Under the pieces are notes generated by a model, which made no database searches, was not told the origin of the DNA, and was given only the letters and a program-made list of their open reading frames with translations. Shown in pieces: positions 1 to 9,094 of a stretch of 64,000 bases of DNA. The translations under genes and the position numbers were made by a program. Location of the stretch: NCBI RefSeq assembly GCF_001042475.2, contig NZ_LECW02000001.1, forward strand, positions 1 to 64,000. Direction: 5' to 3'. Position 1 is the stretch's first letter. Each line of letters begins with the position of its first letter. This DNA comes from Bacillus glycinifermentans (GTDB taxonomy: Bacteria > Bacillota > Bacilli > Bacillales > Bacillaceae).

Positions 1-164
1 ATTTTAACGGGTCAGTTCAAGGTAACCCAAGGGGGTTTTTATATCCAGAAGAACTTCTAAAAACGTTCAAGATCGTGTCAGAAGGTACAATAATATGTTT
101 TCAAAGATTGTTCTGGAGTAAAAATATTTACGTGTACCATCAGCTGTTCAAAATCCGCAAATAA
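1..164 (+). other. open frame entering from the left edge (possible gene 3' end)
   Basis: Reading frame 3 is open from the first bases to a TAA at 162-164 and gives about 53 residues (ending FKIRK). It overlaps the last bases of the minus-strand DinB-like gene. I recognise no family, and such a frame can occur by chance in AT-rich DNA, so this is only a possible 3' end of a gene lying outside the window. Confidence 0.2.
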
Positions 165-664
165 GCCTTCCAGGGCCCGACATCCTCTTGATACCGCTTC
201 GCCAGCACCCTTGCGATTTGCGATATGTGGGTGAGATCGTGAGCCACCCATGTTGAGATCTGCTCTCTTAGTTTGACGATACCAAACTCAGGGTGTACAC
301 CCGTTTTTTCAAAATCAGTATGCGTGTGAATCAGCCGCCGCAGTGTCTCCACGTTTTCCCGACGAAGCTTTGCAAACTCACTAAGCAGCTCTTCGATTGT
401 TTTGTCGGCGTTTTGCTGAAGTTGACTGAAACGGTCAAAAGGAGAAAATGTTTCCGTTTCTCCCTTTGTCAGGATCATTTCGATTCGCGGGATCCAATTA
501 TTCTTTTCCCCTTCAATCAGGTGGCCGACTACATCAAAGGCGCTCCATGTGGCTTCACCTTCATTGCAATTGATCCACGAGTTCGATAATCCGGTCAGCA
601 TATAGCTCAGCGTTTTTGGCGTGCGTTCCAGAATTTCGATTGCTTCTTTGAGCTGAAAATTCAT
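140..664 (-). CDS. DinB-like (DUF664-type) damage-inducible family protein
   Basis: A 174-residue protein of the DinB/YfiT-like four-helix family, which in Bacillus groups metal-dependent thiol transferases with proteins of unknown substrate. Visible signatures are an early histidine in the segment [11 protein letters not shown] and the C-terminal [13 protein letters not shown], the usual paired histidine positions of the family's metal site. The start at 664 (MNFQLKEA) is preferred over longer frames because an AAGGGGGTC ribosome site lies just upstream. It follows the serine hydrolase on the same strand after a gap of about 125 bases and may be read from the same MerR-type promoter. Exact role unknown. 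Confidence 0.75.
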   Translation of the reverse strand: MNFQLKEAIEILERTPKTLSYMLTGLSNSWINCNEGEATWSAFDVVGHLIEGEKNNWIPRIEMILTKGETETFSPFDRFSQLQQNADKTIEELLSEFAKLRRENVETLRRLIHTHTDFEKTGVHPEFGIVKLREQISTWVAHDLTHISQIARVLAKRYQEDVGPWKAYLRILNS

Positions 665-789
665 GTTTGTGACCCCCTTAACGTTTGGATGAGGCGGGCA
701 GGCTGACAACCTAAACGAGATTAAACCCATTTTAATTTGAACGCTTGGAAAAGAGCAAATAGAACACGGCAGCTTTTTCAAATCCGCCG

Positions 790-1791
790 CTAGTCTACGA
801 CAGCCGGGATTATACATTCCTTCATCAGTGTCCACCTATCACGAGGGTTCTTCATGAATTCTGAAGCAATCGCTACGACCAGGTCTTTCTCCGGAATACA
901 GCAAATGACATTGCCGCCATCGCCCAGCGCACAGTGTGCAAAAACGCCGTCCTCTTCACGCAGCCACCATAGATAACCGTATTGATTTGGGTTCATCGCT
1001 GTTGATTCTTCAACCCACGACTCCGGAACAATTTGTTGATTATTCCAAATTCCGCCGTTTACATATAAAAAACCGAAACGCGCCATATCCCGTGGAGTCA
1101 GCGTAAGCCCCCATCCGCCTGCAGAGTTGCCGTCCGGATCGTTCACCCAGCCCTTCACGTTTTTTCCGAAAAGGTCGTCAAAGCCAAATGATGTCATGTT
1201 ATAATCCGGGATTTCTTTCATGCCGGTTGGTGCAAATAAATGTTTGTTGGCAAACTCACGGGCGCTTTGTCCCGTACTCCGGGTGATGATGGCAGAAAGC
1301 AGGTGCGCACCTGCGGTGGAATACTTAAAAGTTCCAATCGTGCCTTTTTGGCCGAGCATATCCAGCGTATACGTTACCCAGTCAGGCTGCATACACATCT
1401 TGTCGAGCGGTTCGTGCCAGTCCTTAAATGGATAGGGAGCCGTCATCATGAGAAGATGGCGTATGGTGATGTCTTGTTTTGTCTTATCGGCAGGATCGTA
1501 TTCTGGGAAAAAGTCCAGCACCTTTTGATCGGCATCTTTGATATATCCTGCCTCAATTGCAATACCGATGAGAGCTGAGACGATGCTTTTCGTAACAGAT
1601 GCGACATGGTGCATATCATCGGGGTCATAGCCATTATGATATCTTTCGTAAGCGATATATCCATTTCTCACAACAACAATACCGTTTATATTGCTGTACT
1701 CCGATTTGATCATAGGTTCCAGCTCTGAAAGTTTTTCAGAGTCCATATCCAAGGTTCTCGGGTCTTTTGCTTGCCAGTCGTTGTTTTGCAT
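790..1791 (-). CDS. beta-lactamase-family serine hydrolase
   Basis: A 333-residue cytoplasmic serine hydrolase of the class C beta-lactamase / esterase / DD-peptidase fold. The SxxK nucleophile motif is in [16 protein letters not shown] (about residue 65). The YxN-like element reads YSTAGAHLL and the C-terminal KTG-equivalent lies near [10 protein letters not shown]. No signal peptide or lipobox is seen, so it is more likely an esterase or amide hydrolase than a periplasmic lactamase. It starts 13 bases after the MerR-family gene on the same strand, so the two form an operon and the regulator probably senses a compound related to the enzyme's substrate. Substrate unknown. Confidence 0.8.
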   Translation of the reverse strand: MQNNDWQAKDPRTLDMDSEKLSELEPMIKSEYSNINGIVVVRNGYIAYERYHNGYDPDDMHHVASVTKSIVSALIGIAIEAGYIKDADQKVLDFFPEYDPADKTKQDITIRHLLMMTAPYPFKDWHEPLDKMCMQPDWVTYTLDMLGQKGTIGTFKYSTAGAHLLSAIITRSTGQSAREFANKHLFAPTGMKEIPDYNMTSFGFDDLFGKNVKGWVNDPDGNSAGGWGLTLTPRDMARFGFLYVNGGIWNNQQIVPESWVEESTAMNPNQYGYLWWLREEDGVFAHCALGDGGNVICCIPEKDLVVAIASEFMKNPRDRWTLMKECIIPAVVD

Positions 1792-1804
1792 GATCGATAC
1801 CTCT

Positions 1805-2617
1805 CTATTTTTTCTTTACGGGAAAATACACCTCGGTCACAAGTTCTTCAGGCGTGGCGGTTTGATTAGGGTCTGTTACGTATACTTCATATGGCGAACT
1901 CACCAATTCGTATCCTTCGTTTTCTACCCATTCCCTCAGCCTGGCGTATACCGATGTCAATTCTGAATATGGACCTTTTAAAACAGACATCGCACAAAGG
2001 CCTCCGGGGAAATCTCTCGTTCCCTGTACGGGTTCTTTAATCGGGAAGGCAAACTCCGTATCATTGCCGCTAGGGTTGTATTCCTGGCTGTGGTAAATCG
2101 TCATCGGCATACCAAGCAAGGTGAGCTTTTCGTCGGCAATCTTTTCATAAAGCCTGCTGATATACTTTCCATATCCTGCAGCATAATCGTCGCTGCTCAG
2201 CATCTGACGGATATAAAGGAGATTCATTGGCCCGGTTTCGACAAGCTGTACTTCTATTTTGTCGAGAGAAGCCATCATTGGAATGCCCTTCTCTAAATTT
2301 GAAATATCAGTGCTCATTTGTTTAAGAGCATATTCAAGATCATGTAACTTTTCCTGCAGTTCATTTCTCTTGCGATGAAGGGCAGTATAAAGCTTTTCAT
2401 CATCCAACTCCAAAATGATTTTGGTTTCTTCCAAAGAAAAATGAAAAGACTTCAAACGGTTGATCAAAAGCATCTTTTTTAGCTGCCCGATGGAATAATA
2501 TCTATATCCGTTTTCAGGATTAATTTCATCAGGATGTATTAATCCGATTTCATCATAATATCGCAGCGTTTTTGTAGAAACTCCGCATACCTTCGAAAAT
2601 TCTCCAATCGACAGCAA
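1805..2617 (-). CDS. MerR-family regulator with GyrI-like effector domain
   Basis: A 270-residue activator of the BmrR/BltR type. Residues 1-70 are a MerR winged helix (IGEFSKVCGVSTKTLRYYDE, then NGYRYYS). A coiled coil follows (about 75-115), and the rest resembles the GyrI-like drug-binding domain (HSQEYNPSGNDTEFAFPI; ending in EVYFPVKKK). The start is TTG at 2617 because GGAGGTGA sits seven bases upstream. Its promoter has the stretched 19-base spacer typical of MerR-regulated genes. The adjacent serine hydrolase is the likely co-transcribed target. The effector is not predictable from sequence. Confidence 0.85.
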   Translation of the reverse strand: MLSIGEFSKVCGVSTKTLRYYDEIGLIHPDEINPENGYRYYSIGQLKKMLLINRLKSFHFSLEETKIILELDDEKLYTALHRKRNELQEKLHDLEYALKQMSTDISNLEKGIPMMASLDKIEVQLVETGPMNLLYIRQMLSSDDYAAGYGKYISRLYEKIADEKLTLLGMPMTIYHSQEYNPSGNDTEFAFPIKEPVQGTRDFPGGLCAMSVLKGPYSELTSVYARLREWVENEGYELVSSPYEVYVTDPNQTATPEELVTEVYFPVKKK

Positions 2618-2657
2618 GAGGTCACCTCCGTTCTTGAATGATTCTTTGTTCCATTCT

Positions 2658-2688
2658 GTTATACACCTTTCCGTAAGGGGAATGTCAA
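2658..2688 (-). promoter_or_regulatory. MerR-type promoter with 19-base spacer
   Basis: On the minus strand a perfect TTGACA -35 (2683-2688) is followed by a 19-base spacer and a TATAAC -10 (2658-2663). The spacer carries a CCTT-N5-AAGG dyad (2666-2678). An over-long spacer with a central dyad is the hallmark of promoters bent open by MerR-family activators, so this is probably the autoregulated promoter of the MerR-hydrolase operon. Confidence 0.75.
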
Positions 2689-2768
2689 AAGTGTTTTTAA
2701 TTCTAAAAATTAATCAGAAATTTATTTTCATATCGTATCCTTTCAATATCAAATGGAAGGAGATCAAT

Positions 2769-3746
2769 ATGAGAAAATTACTGAAAGTCCTAAAAATCTT
2801 TTTTGGCGCAATCGCTGCCGTGATCCTGCTGTTGTCCCTAACCGTTTTTATATACCACCATTATCAATTAAACAAGGAAGCAGCCCTCCTGAAAGGCAAA
2901 GGCACATTAGTCGAAGTTGATGGTAAGAAGATGAATGTGTATCAAGAAGGAAGCGGCAAGGATACATTTGTGTTAATGCCCGGTTCGGGGATCGCTGCGC
3001 CTGTTTACGAGATGAAGGGGTTGTACAGCAAGTTTTCAAAAGAAAACAAGATTGCTGTAGTCGATCGGGCGGGCTATGGATACAGTGATGAGTATGATGA
3101 TGACAGAGATATTGATACAATATTGGAACAGACGAGAAAAGCCCTTATGAAAAGCGGGAATAAACCTCCTTATGTTTTAATGCCTCATTCCATATCCGGG
3201 ATCGAAGCAATTTATTGGGCGCAGAAATATCCTGATGAAGTCAAGGCGATTATCGCGATGGATATTGGATTGCCTCAGCAGTATGTGACGTATAAAATGA
3301 GCTGGATGGATCAATTGCAAGTGAGAGGCTTCCATCTGTTGACTTCAGCCGGTTTTCATCGGCTGATGCCTTCTGCTGCATATAATCCGGAAGTGCTGCG
3401 GCAGACTTTTTTAACTGAACACGAAAAAGAAATATATAAAGCCATTTATTTTAAGCAATTTTTCAATTCAGATATGGAGCATGAACTTTTACAGTCTTAC
3501 CATAACGGCAACAAATCCGTAAATCTTCCGATGCCAAAAGAAACCCCGATTTTGTTTTTAGATGCCGTTTCTGATCAAAATAGAAATTCGAAATATGCAA
3601 TCCAAAACCGCAAAGATTATGAGGCGTTTGCGGCTCGATTAAATACAGCAGATGTGAAAGAGCTGAGAGGTACACACAGTATTTATTTATATCAGCCTGA
3701 TCAAATATATAAGCTTTCCATGGAGTTTATGAGAAAGGTTCGTTAA
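2769..3746 (+). CDS. membrane-anchored alpha/beta hydrolase
   Basis: A 325-residue protein with one N-terminal membrane segment (IFFGAIAAVILLLSLTVFIY) followed by an alpha/beta-hydrolase domain probably outside the membrane. The nucleophile elbow is PHSISG (the usual first Gly is Pro). The acid lies near LFLDAVSDQN and the histidine in RGTHSIYLY. The start is ATG 2769 with AAGGAGATCA upstream; a longer in-frame extension lacks a ribosome site. It is separated by one base from the response-regulator gene and therefore forms an operon with the two-component system, perhaps as its output or sensor partner. Confidence 0.8.
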   Translation: MRKLLKVLKIFFGAIAAVILLLSLTVFIYHHYQLNKEAALLKGKGTLVEVDGKKMNVYQEGSGKDTFVLMPGSGIAAPVYEMKGLYSKFSKENKIAVVDRAGYGYSDEYDDDRDIDTILEQTRKALMKSGNKPPYVLMPHSISGIEAIYWAQKYPDEVKAIIAMDIGLPQQYVTYKMSWMDQLQVRGFHLLTSAGFHRLMPSAAYNPEVLRQTFLTEHEKEIYKAIYFKQFFNSDMEHELLQSYHNGNKSVNLPMPKETPILFLDAVSDQNRNSKYAIQNRKDYEAFAARLNTADVKELRGTHSIYLYQPDQIYKLSMEFMRKVR

Positions 3747-3747
3747 G

Positions 3748-4419
3748 ATGAAAGGTTATCATATTTTAATCGTGGAAGACGATGTGATGATTGGCAAGCT
3801 GCTGAAAAAGATTTTGCAGCGTGAAGGGTACGATGTCAGTTGGAAAACCGACGGAGAGGATGTGCTTTCGATCATTCAGAAGGCGGATTTGGTCATTATG
3901 GATGTCATGCTGCCGGGGGAAGACGGATACCAAATGTCTAAGAAAATAAAAGATTTAGGGCTGAACATTCCCATTATTTTTCTCTCTGCCCGCAATGACA
4001 TGGACAGCAAGCTTCAAGGTTTGAGAATCGGCGAGGATTATATGGTCAAGCCTTTTGATCCGAGAGAGCTGCTCTTAAGAATGAAGAATATGCTGGAGCA
4101 TCATTATGGCACCTTTACACAGATCAAACATGTATATATTGATGCAGACACCAAAAAGGTATTCAACGGGAGCTTGCATCAGGAGGTGCTGTTTACTGCG
4201 ATTGAGCGGAAAATATTCTTTTATTTATATGAAAACAGGAACAGCATTTTAACGAAGGAGCATTTCTTTGATTATCTGTGGCAGCTCGAAGACAGAAACC
4301 CGAATATCGTGAATGTGCACATTAAAAAAATCAGAGCGAAAATCAATGATTCAGCGGGTGAAATTATCGAAAATATATATGGAGAAGGGTATCGGATGAA
4401 TACCTTTGTGAAGAAATGA
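3748..4419 (+). CDS. OmpR-family response regulator
   Basis: A 223-residue two-component regulator. The receiver domain (about 1-115) shows the acidic pair D11/D12, phospho-acceptor D52 (VIMD-VMLPG) and K101 in MVKPFDP. The C-terminal part is an OmpR/PhoB winged helix (TAIERKIFFYLYENRN ... NIVNVHIKKIRAKI ... GEGYRM). The stop overlaps the kinase start by four bases, so the two are translationally coupled. The operon begins with the membrane hydrolase. Regulon unknown. Confidence 0.92.
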   Translation: MKGYHILIVEDDVMIGKLLKKILQREGYDVSWKTDGEDVLSIIQKADLVIMDVMLPGEDGYQMSKKIKDLGLNIPIIFLSARNDMDSKLQGLRIGEDYMVKPFDPRELLLRMKNMLEHHYGTFTQIKHVYIDADTKKVFNGSLHQEVLFTAIERKIFFYLYENRNSILTKEHFFDYLWQLEDRNPNIVNVHIKKIRAKINDSAGEIIENIYGEGYRMNTFVKK

Positions 4420-5411
4420 AGCTGAAGAAAAAATATCAGTTGTTACTATTTACGGCCGTGATTAGTGTGCCTGTGATATTGCTGGCGGTTAGCATTTTGA
4501 TGTCGATGATTTATGAAAGCATGTTTAAGCAGATGAATCATGGCATGCCCTTTCACAGGTCTTTTGCGTATACAGCAATGCTGGTCGTATTTTTATGTTC
4601 ACTTTTATTGTTGGCGCTTTTATTTTCAAAATCCATTAACTCTTTGCTGCGTAAAATCAATATATTGAATCAAACCATTCGGCATTTAGCCGAAGATAAA
4701 AAAATTCCTGATAAACTGGAAGTCAAAAACGATGACGAAATTGGCGAACTGATTAAGTCTGTCAATTTGTTAATCGAAAGGACAACATACCGGGAACTTG
4801 AACTAAGACAGCAAGAGGAAATGAAAAAGGAGCTTTTGCAAAAATTAAGGCATGATATTAACACGCCTTTAACAGCCCTCAGATTGCAATTGTTTGATTT
4901 GGAAGGTCAATACCATGATCAAGCCGTATTTGAATCGCTATATCAGCAAATTCAATATATCGCTGAATTATCTAATGAATTTCATTTATATTCCACGGAC
5001 ACGTTAGAGGATTCGTATATTGTAAACGATGTAGTGAATGTAAATGCTGTATTAGCCGGCATGGCGAAAAAGTGGGGTTATTTGTATACCATCCACGGAA
5101 TTGAACTCGTATACCGCAGAACAAATCAAGAGTTGACATGGACGAGCAACGAATTATGGCTTCAAAGGATGTTCGATAACATTTTTCAGAATGCGTTAAA
5201 ACATTCAAAAGCGAAAAAACTTGAGGTAGCCATTGAAAATGAAAGTGTTTCTATTAGGGATGACGGCACCGGCTTTGATATGAACCGGAAAGGAGCGGGG
5301 CTTGGATTAAACATCATCGATGACATATCAAGAATGCTCAATATTACTTATACTTTACAATCCAATCAAACTGGAACTCAGTTTTGTTTTACAAAAATCG
5401 AAAAAAGCTAG
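4416..5411 (+). CDS. sensor histidine kinase
   Basis: A 331-residue membrane kinase. There are two N-terminal transmembrane segments (about 8-30 and 50-72) with a very short outside loop, as in intramembrane-sensing kinases. A HAMP-like linker follows, then a HisKA dimerisation helix with H146 (KLRHDINTPLTALRLQ) and a HATPase_c domain with the N box (DNIFQNALKHS), G1 box (IRDDGTGFD) and G2 box (GAGLGLNI). It is the cognate partner of the preceding regulator. The small sensor suggests detection of envelope stress or peptides rather than a soluble ligand. Confidence 0.9.
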   Translation: MKLKKKYQLLLFTAVISVPVILLAVSILMSMIYESMFKQMNHGMPFHRSFAYTAMLVVFLCSLLLLALLFSKSINSLLRKINILNQTIRHLAEDKKIPDKLEVKNDDEIGELIKSVNLLIERTTYRELELRQQEEMKKELLQKLRHDINTPLTALRLQLFDLEGQYHDQAVFESLYQQIQYIAELSNEFHLYSTDTLEDSYIVNDVVNVNAVLAGMAKKWGYLYTIHGIELVYRRTNQELTWTSNELWLQRMFDNIFQNALKHSKAKKLEVAIENESVSIRDDGTGFDMNRKGAGLGLNIIDDISRMLNITYTLQSNQTGTQFCFTKIEKS

Positions 5412-5415
5412 ATAA

Positions 5416-5447
5416 AAAGGTGTCCCGATCTTATTCAGGACACCTTT
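5416..5447. terminator. bidirectional terminator
   Basis: A perfect 10-base stem, AAAGGTGTCC paired with GGACACCTTT around a 12-base loop, is A-rich on one side and T-rich on the other. It lies between convergent genes and should end both the kinase operon and the exporter transcript. Confidence 0.85.
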
Positions 5448-5455
5448 ATTTTACA

Positions 5456-7195
5456 CTATGCCAACTGCTGCTCGGCAAACTCCCGATACAACGCATGGGA
5501 AGCAATCAGCTCATGATGCCGCCCCATCCCGGTAATCTCGCCTTTTTCGATGAAAATAATCTGATCCGCGTCAACGATCGTTGATAAGCGGTGGGCGATA
5601 ACGAAGGTTGTGCGTCCTTCCATGAGGCGGGAGAGCGCTTGCTGGACGATGCCTTCCGATTGGCTGTCAAGGCTTGCCGTCGCTTCGTCCATCATTAAAA
5701 TTTTCGGGTCGCGCAGGAAGGCGCGGGCGATGGCGATGCGCTGCCTCTGTCCTCCCGAGAGCTTGACGCCGCGTTCTCCGACTTCTGTATCGAGCTGGTC
5801 CGGGAACTGCTTGATGAATCCATCGGCAAACGCCATTTTGGCTACTTCCCATAGTTTTTCATCATTGATCCCATCTGCATTGTCTAATCCGTAGCAAAGG
5901 TTTTCGCGAATCGTCCCGGCCATCATCGGGCTGTCTTGTGATACATAGCCGATCTGGCTGCGCCACGATTTCATCGACAGCTCCTGAATCGGGGTGTCGC
6001 CGATTGTAATGACTCCTGAGCTTGGTTCGTAGAAGCGTTCAAGCAGGCCGAACATCGTCGTTTTCCCGCCGCCGCTCGGACCGGCAAACGCGATCATTTG
6101 GCCGGGTTCGACGGCAAAGGATACATTGCGAAGGACGGGCTCATCATCGGTGTAAGAGAAGGACACGTTCTGAACGTGTATCGCTTTGTCTGAGATATCC
6201 ATTTCCTTCCCATCGCGGCCTTCTTCCTCTACCGTATTCAAAATGTCGATAATCCGCTCTGTGGCGCCTTTTGCTTTTTGAAGCTGAGTAAAAAACATTG
6301 TAAACATTGTAATCGGAAAAATGATTTGAAAGAGATAAAGCAAAAAGGCGATAAGCGAGCCGGTTGTCATCGTGCCTTCTGATACGCGGATGCCGCCGTA
6401 GCCGATGATCGCGACGATAACGATCATAATGACAAAGTGCATAATTGGGGAAATAAACGCAAAAATGCGCGCTTCTTTCAGGCCGTATGTGAACAGTTTT
6501 GCAATGCCTGATGCCCCCTTTGTTTCTTCTGCTGTTTCAGCGTTCGATGCTTTCATCAGCCTGATTTCGCTTAATGTCTGCTGGACATTTCCTGTAAACG
6601 AAGCGGTCTCGTCCTGCAATGCTTTAGACACTGTCTGCATTTTCATGCCGAGCGGGACCATAATGACGGTCGTAATCGGGACGGCAATGAGCATAAGAAG
6701 CGTCATTTTCCAATCCATAATCAGCAGAATGATTACGGCGCCGATGATCGTGATCAGCCCCGAAACGAACTGCGGAAAATGCTCGGAAATTAAACCTTTG
6801 ACGATGCCGGTATCATTGACGACGCGGCTGACCGTTTCGCCGCTCGTCTTTTCGTCAAAGTAGCGGACAGGAAGGCGCAGCAGTTTAAACCACATCCGTT
6901 CCCGCAAAGAAGCGACCACCTTTTGCCCTGCATAGGCAAGAAAGTAGGTTGAAAATCCGTCACAGACCGCTTGCATAATAAAAACGAGCGCAAGGATGCC
7001 CGCTAAGCCCATGCTGATCGAATTGGCGGAAAATCCGTCTACCAATTCCCTGGTCAACAGCGGGATTGACAGTCCGACTGCCGATGTAACGAGGCTTGCG
7101 GCCAAACCGATGGTCAATGCAAGCTTAGGGACGCCGGTCGAGAGAATCAATGAGAAAAACGGTTTTAAGCTGTTTTGTTTGTTCTCTGTTTTCAT
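5456..7195 (-). CDS. BmrA-like ABC multidrug exporter (half transporter)
   Basis: A 579-residue half transporter with six predicted membrane helices (about 1-310) and one nucleotide-binding domain: Walker A GPSGGGKTT, Q loop GYVSQDSPMM, signature LSGGQRQR, Walker B ILMMDEATASLD and switch IAHRLSTI. Length and many blocks resemble B. subtilis BmrA, for example FDEKTSGETVSRVVNDT and the C-terminal YREFAEQQLA. It would work as a homodimer exporting hydrophobic drugs. It stands alone with a good ribosome site (AAAGGAG). BmrA proper and paralogues cannot be told apart here, so no symbol is assigned. Confidence 0.88.
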   Translation of the reverse strand: MKTENKQNSLKPFFSLILSTGVPKLALTIGLAASLVTSAVGLSIPLLTRELVDGFSANSISMGLAGILALVFIMQAVCDGFSTYFLAYAGQKVVASLRERMWFKLLRLPVRYFDEKTSGETVSRVVNDTGIVKGLISEHFPQFVSGLITIIGAVIILLIMDWKMTLLMLIAVPITTVIMVPLGMKMQTVSKALQDETASFTGNVQQTLSEIRLMKASNAETAEETKGASGIAKLFTYGLKEARIFAFISPIMHFVIMIVIVAIIGYGGIRVSEGTMTTGSLIAFLLYLFQIIFPITMFTMFFTQLQKAKGATERIIDILNTVEEEGRDGKEMDISDKAIHVQNVSFSYTDDEPVLRNVSFAVEPGQMIAFAGPSGGGKTTMFGLLERFYEPSSGVITIGDTPIQELSMKSWRSQIGYVSQDSPMMAGTIRENLCYGLDNADGINDEKLWEVAKMAFADGFIKQFPDQLDTEVGERGVKLSGGQRQRIAIARAFLRDPKILMMDEATASLDSQSEGIVQQALSRLMEGRTTFVIAHRLSTIVDADQIIFIEKGEITGMGRHHELIASHALYREFAEQQLA

Positions 7196-7322
7196 AATTA
7201 AACTCCTTTATTTCGTTTTATGAACTAAACATCTTGTGATCATTCTTCTACTCCTGACGAATACTATTACGCTATGAATCTTATAAAGTTCCAGAGAAGA
7301 AAGATTTTTAATAAACAAATAA

Positions 7323-7354
7323 GGTTCTAAAGTCAGCGTACTGACTTTAGAACC
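7323..7354 (-). terminator. terminator of the MarR-ABC operon
   Basis: A perfect 14-base stem (GGTTCTAAAGTCAG with its complement, loop CGTA) is followed on the minus strand by a T-rich run. It begins two bases after the stop of the last permease gene. Confidence 0.88.
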
Positions 7355-7355
7355 G

Positions 7356-8345
7356 CTATTCATAAATTCCCTTGCATATTCTCCGTTTTGTGATAAAAAC
7401 TCCAATGAGCCAAAGCATGATCGTCCAAATGAACAAATAGATAATCTGACCTTTGTATTCCATCGCGCTCCGTCCGATTTCTACGCCGTGAATCAACGTC
7501 ATGAACGCTTTTTGCGGCAGAATCGTACAGATCGCCTCCAGGATGGGATTGCTGCTCGTAAACGAAATGAAACAGCCGCCAAGCACACAGGTAACGATAC
7601 TAATTCCGCTTGCCGCTAAATTGATATTGCGTTTCATAATAGAGGTCATACATATTGAAAACCCCGTCGCCAGTGCCGTCAGAATTCCGATCAACACGGC
7701 CAGCATTTCAAAACTGTAGCCGATATCAGCACCGAAAAGTTTGCTAGTGATGACAATGGCTGCGTAGGATGGAATATACAAACATAGAAAAGTAAAAATC
7801 GACTGTGCGAACAAATACTTGCCGACGCTTAAAGGTGACGCAAGCATTCGCCTGAATGCACCGATCGTGCGATCCTCCGGGTACAGAGCAGTGACGGCAA
7901 CGCCCTGCATGAACACCAGCATCACAATAAACCCTAAAATGTTCGTTCCGATCCCGCGGTCATTGCGGATTTGGTCATCCCCCCGGTAGCTTTCCGTGAG
8001 GTGTCCCGTTTTGAAAAATTGTTCAATCCTTTTTTGATCTGTTTCATTTTTTAACGTTGTGACCTTATAGCCGCTTCCCTTTTTTTCGACCAAAAAGTTG
8101 TACTGTCCTAATACAAGCGAGGAGAAGGGAGGTTTTTTATCGACTTGTACGACGTCTATTTTCGGATCGCTTGGTATATGTAGAGAATCATCGGTTATAA
8201 AAGCAACCTTGTCTTTTACAATCGTTTGGCTGGAAAAGAAGATGGCTGCTCCGATCATGAGCGGTATGACCACAATTGCAATGATCAAGACCGCTTTTTT
8301 TGTTAGCATCCGGTCCAGCCGGTTTCTAAACACAGTTATTGTCAT
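7356..8345 (-). CDS. ABC-2 type permease (distal subunit)
   Basis: A 329-residue membrane protein with an N-terminal anchor (AVLIIAIVVIPLMIGAAIFFS), a roughly 120-residue extracytoplasmic segment and about five helices in the C-terminal half (for example LGFIVMLVFMQGVAVTALY and YLFIWTIMLWLIGVFI). This is the layout of the LnrN/YhgE-like ABC-2 permeases. It overlaps the preceding permease gene by four bases. With the ATPase and the other permease it should form an exporter, probably conferring resistance to a membrane-active compound. Confidence 0.85.
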   Translation of the reverse strand: MTITVFRNRLDRMLTKKAVLIIAIVVIPLMIGAAIFFSSQTIVKDKVAFITDDSLHIPSDPKIDVVQVDKKPPFSSLVLGQYNFLVEKKGSGYKVTTLKNETDQKRIEQFFKTGHLTESYRGDDQIRNDRGIGTNILGFIVMLVFMQGVAVTALYPEDRTIGAFRRMLASPLSVGKYLFAQSIFTFLCLYIPSYAAIVITSKLFGADIGYSFEMLAVLIGILTALATGFSICMTSIMKRNINLAASGISIVTCVLGGCFISFTSSNPILEAICTILPQKAFMTLIHGVEIGRSAMEYKGQIIYLFIWTIMLWLIGVFITKRRICKGIYE

Positions 8346-9082
8346 ACATATCCCTCCGGCTTAAATGCGATTTGGCAAACGGCAGTACAGACAATCGAGG
8401 CCAGCACAAGGCATAAAGTTACCGGCAGGAAGAGGCTGAAATCGTGATCATAGATGAGCTGGAACGCACATTCAGAAACCCAATAAACCGGCGAAAATGT
8501 CGAGATCAAATGGATCGCTTCTCCAAGCCGGTGAACACCGAAAAACACGCCTCCAAAAAAGACGAAAAAGGCGACTGGGATTTGCATGATGCCGTTTGCC
8601 TGCTCTTCATTTTTGAATATGCAGCAGAACATCGTGCCGAAGCAGCAGCCAAACAACACCAGGGCATCAATTAGCAGCATCAAATACGGGAGATACCGTC
8701 CGCCAAGGTTCAAGTGAAAAAGTGTTTGGCCTAAAAATAAAACAGTGCAGTAACAAATGGTTCCGAAAATATAAGTGGACAGCAATTTGGATAGATAGAT
8801 GGAAGCCTTGGAAACAGGGGCATATACCATTCGGATATTTCCCTTCTTCACTTTTTCCTCCATAAACGTGTTTGAAGCTGTCATCGCAATCAGCATTGCG
8901 GAAAAAATAGTCATGTTGACCCCATAATAATCGTATGAGCTGACGGTTTTTCCTTCGAAAGTGTTTTTCGTCACAAACCCCATTATCGCAATCAAAATGA
9001 ACGGGAAGGCTGTATTTGAAAAAAGCAGAGTAGGATTTCTGACGATATTCACCATGTCAAACTTGATCATTTTCAAGATCAT
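8342..9082 (-). CDS. ABC-2 type permease (proximal subunit)
   Basis: A 246-residue permease with six predicted helices. A short cytoplasmic N-terminus leads to NPTLLFSNTAFPFILIAIMGF, and the EEKVKKGNIRMVYAPVSK coupling segment is typical of ABC-2 permeases. It is 12 bases after the ATPase gene and overlaps the next permease, so the two are made in equal amounts. It is shorter than the LnrM-type subunits of B. subtilis because it lacks the large outside loop. Confidence 0.85.
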   Translation of the reverse strand: MILKMIKFDMVNIVRNPTLLFSNTAFPFILIAIMGFVTKNTFEGKTVSSYDYYGVNMTIFSAMLIAMTASNTFMEEKVKKGNIRMVYAPVSKASIYLSKLLSTYIFGTICYCTVLFLGQTLFHLNLGGRYLPYLMLLIDALVLFGCCFGTMFCCIFKNEEQANGIMQIPVAFFVFFGGVFFGVHRLGEAIHLISTFSPVYWVSECAFQLIYDHDFSLFLPVTLCLVLASIVCTAVCQIAFKPEGYV

Positions 9083-9094
9083 ACGAACTACCCC

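Noticed and set aside
5384-5584. Short plus-strand frame across the terminator between the kinase and the exporter
   Set aside because: It overlaps the kinase end and the exporter's antisense; no ribosome site.
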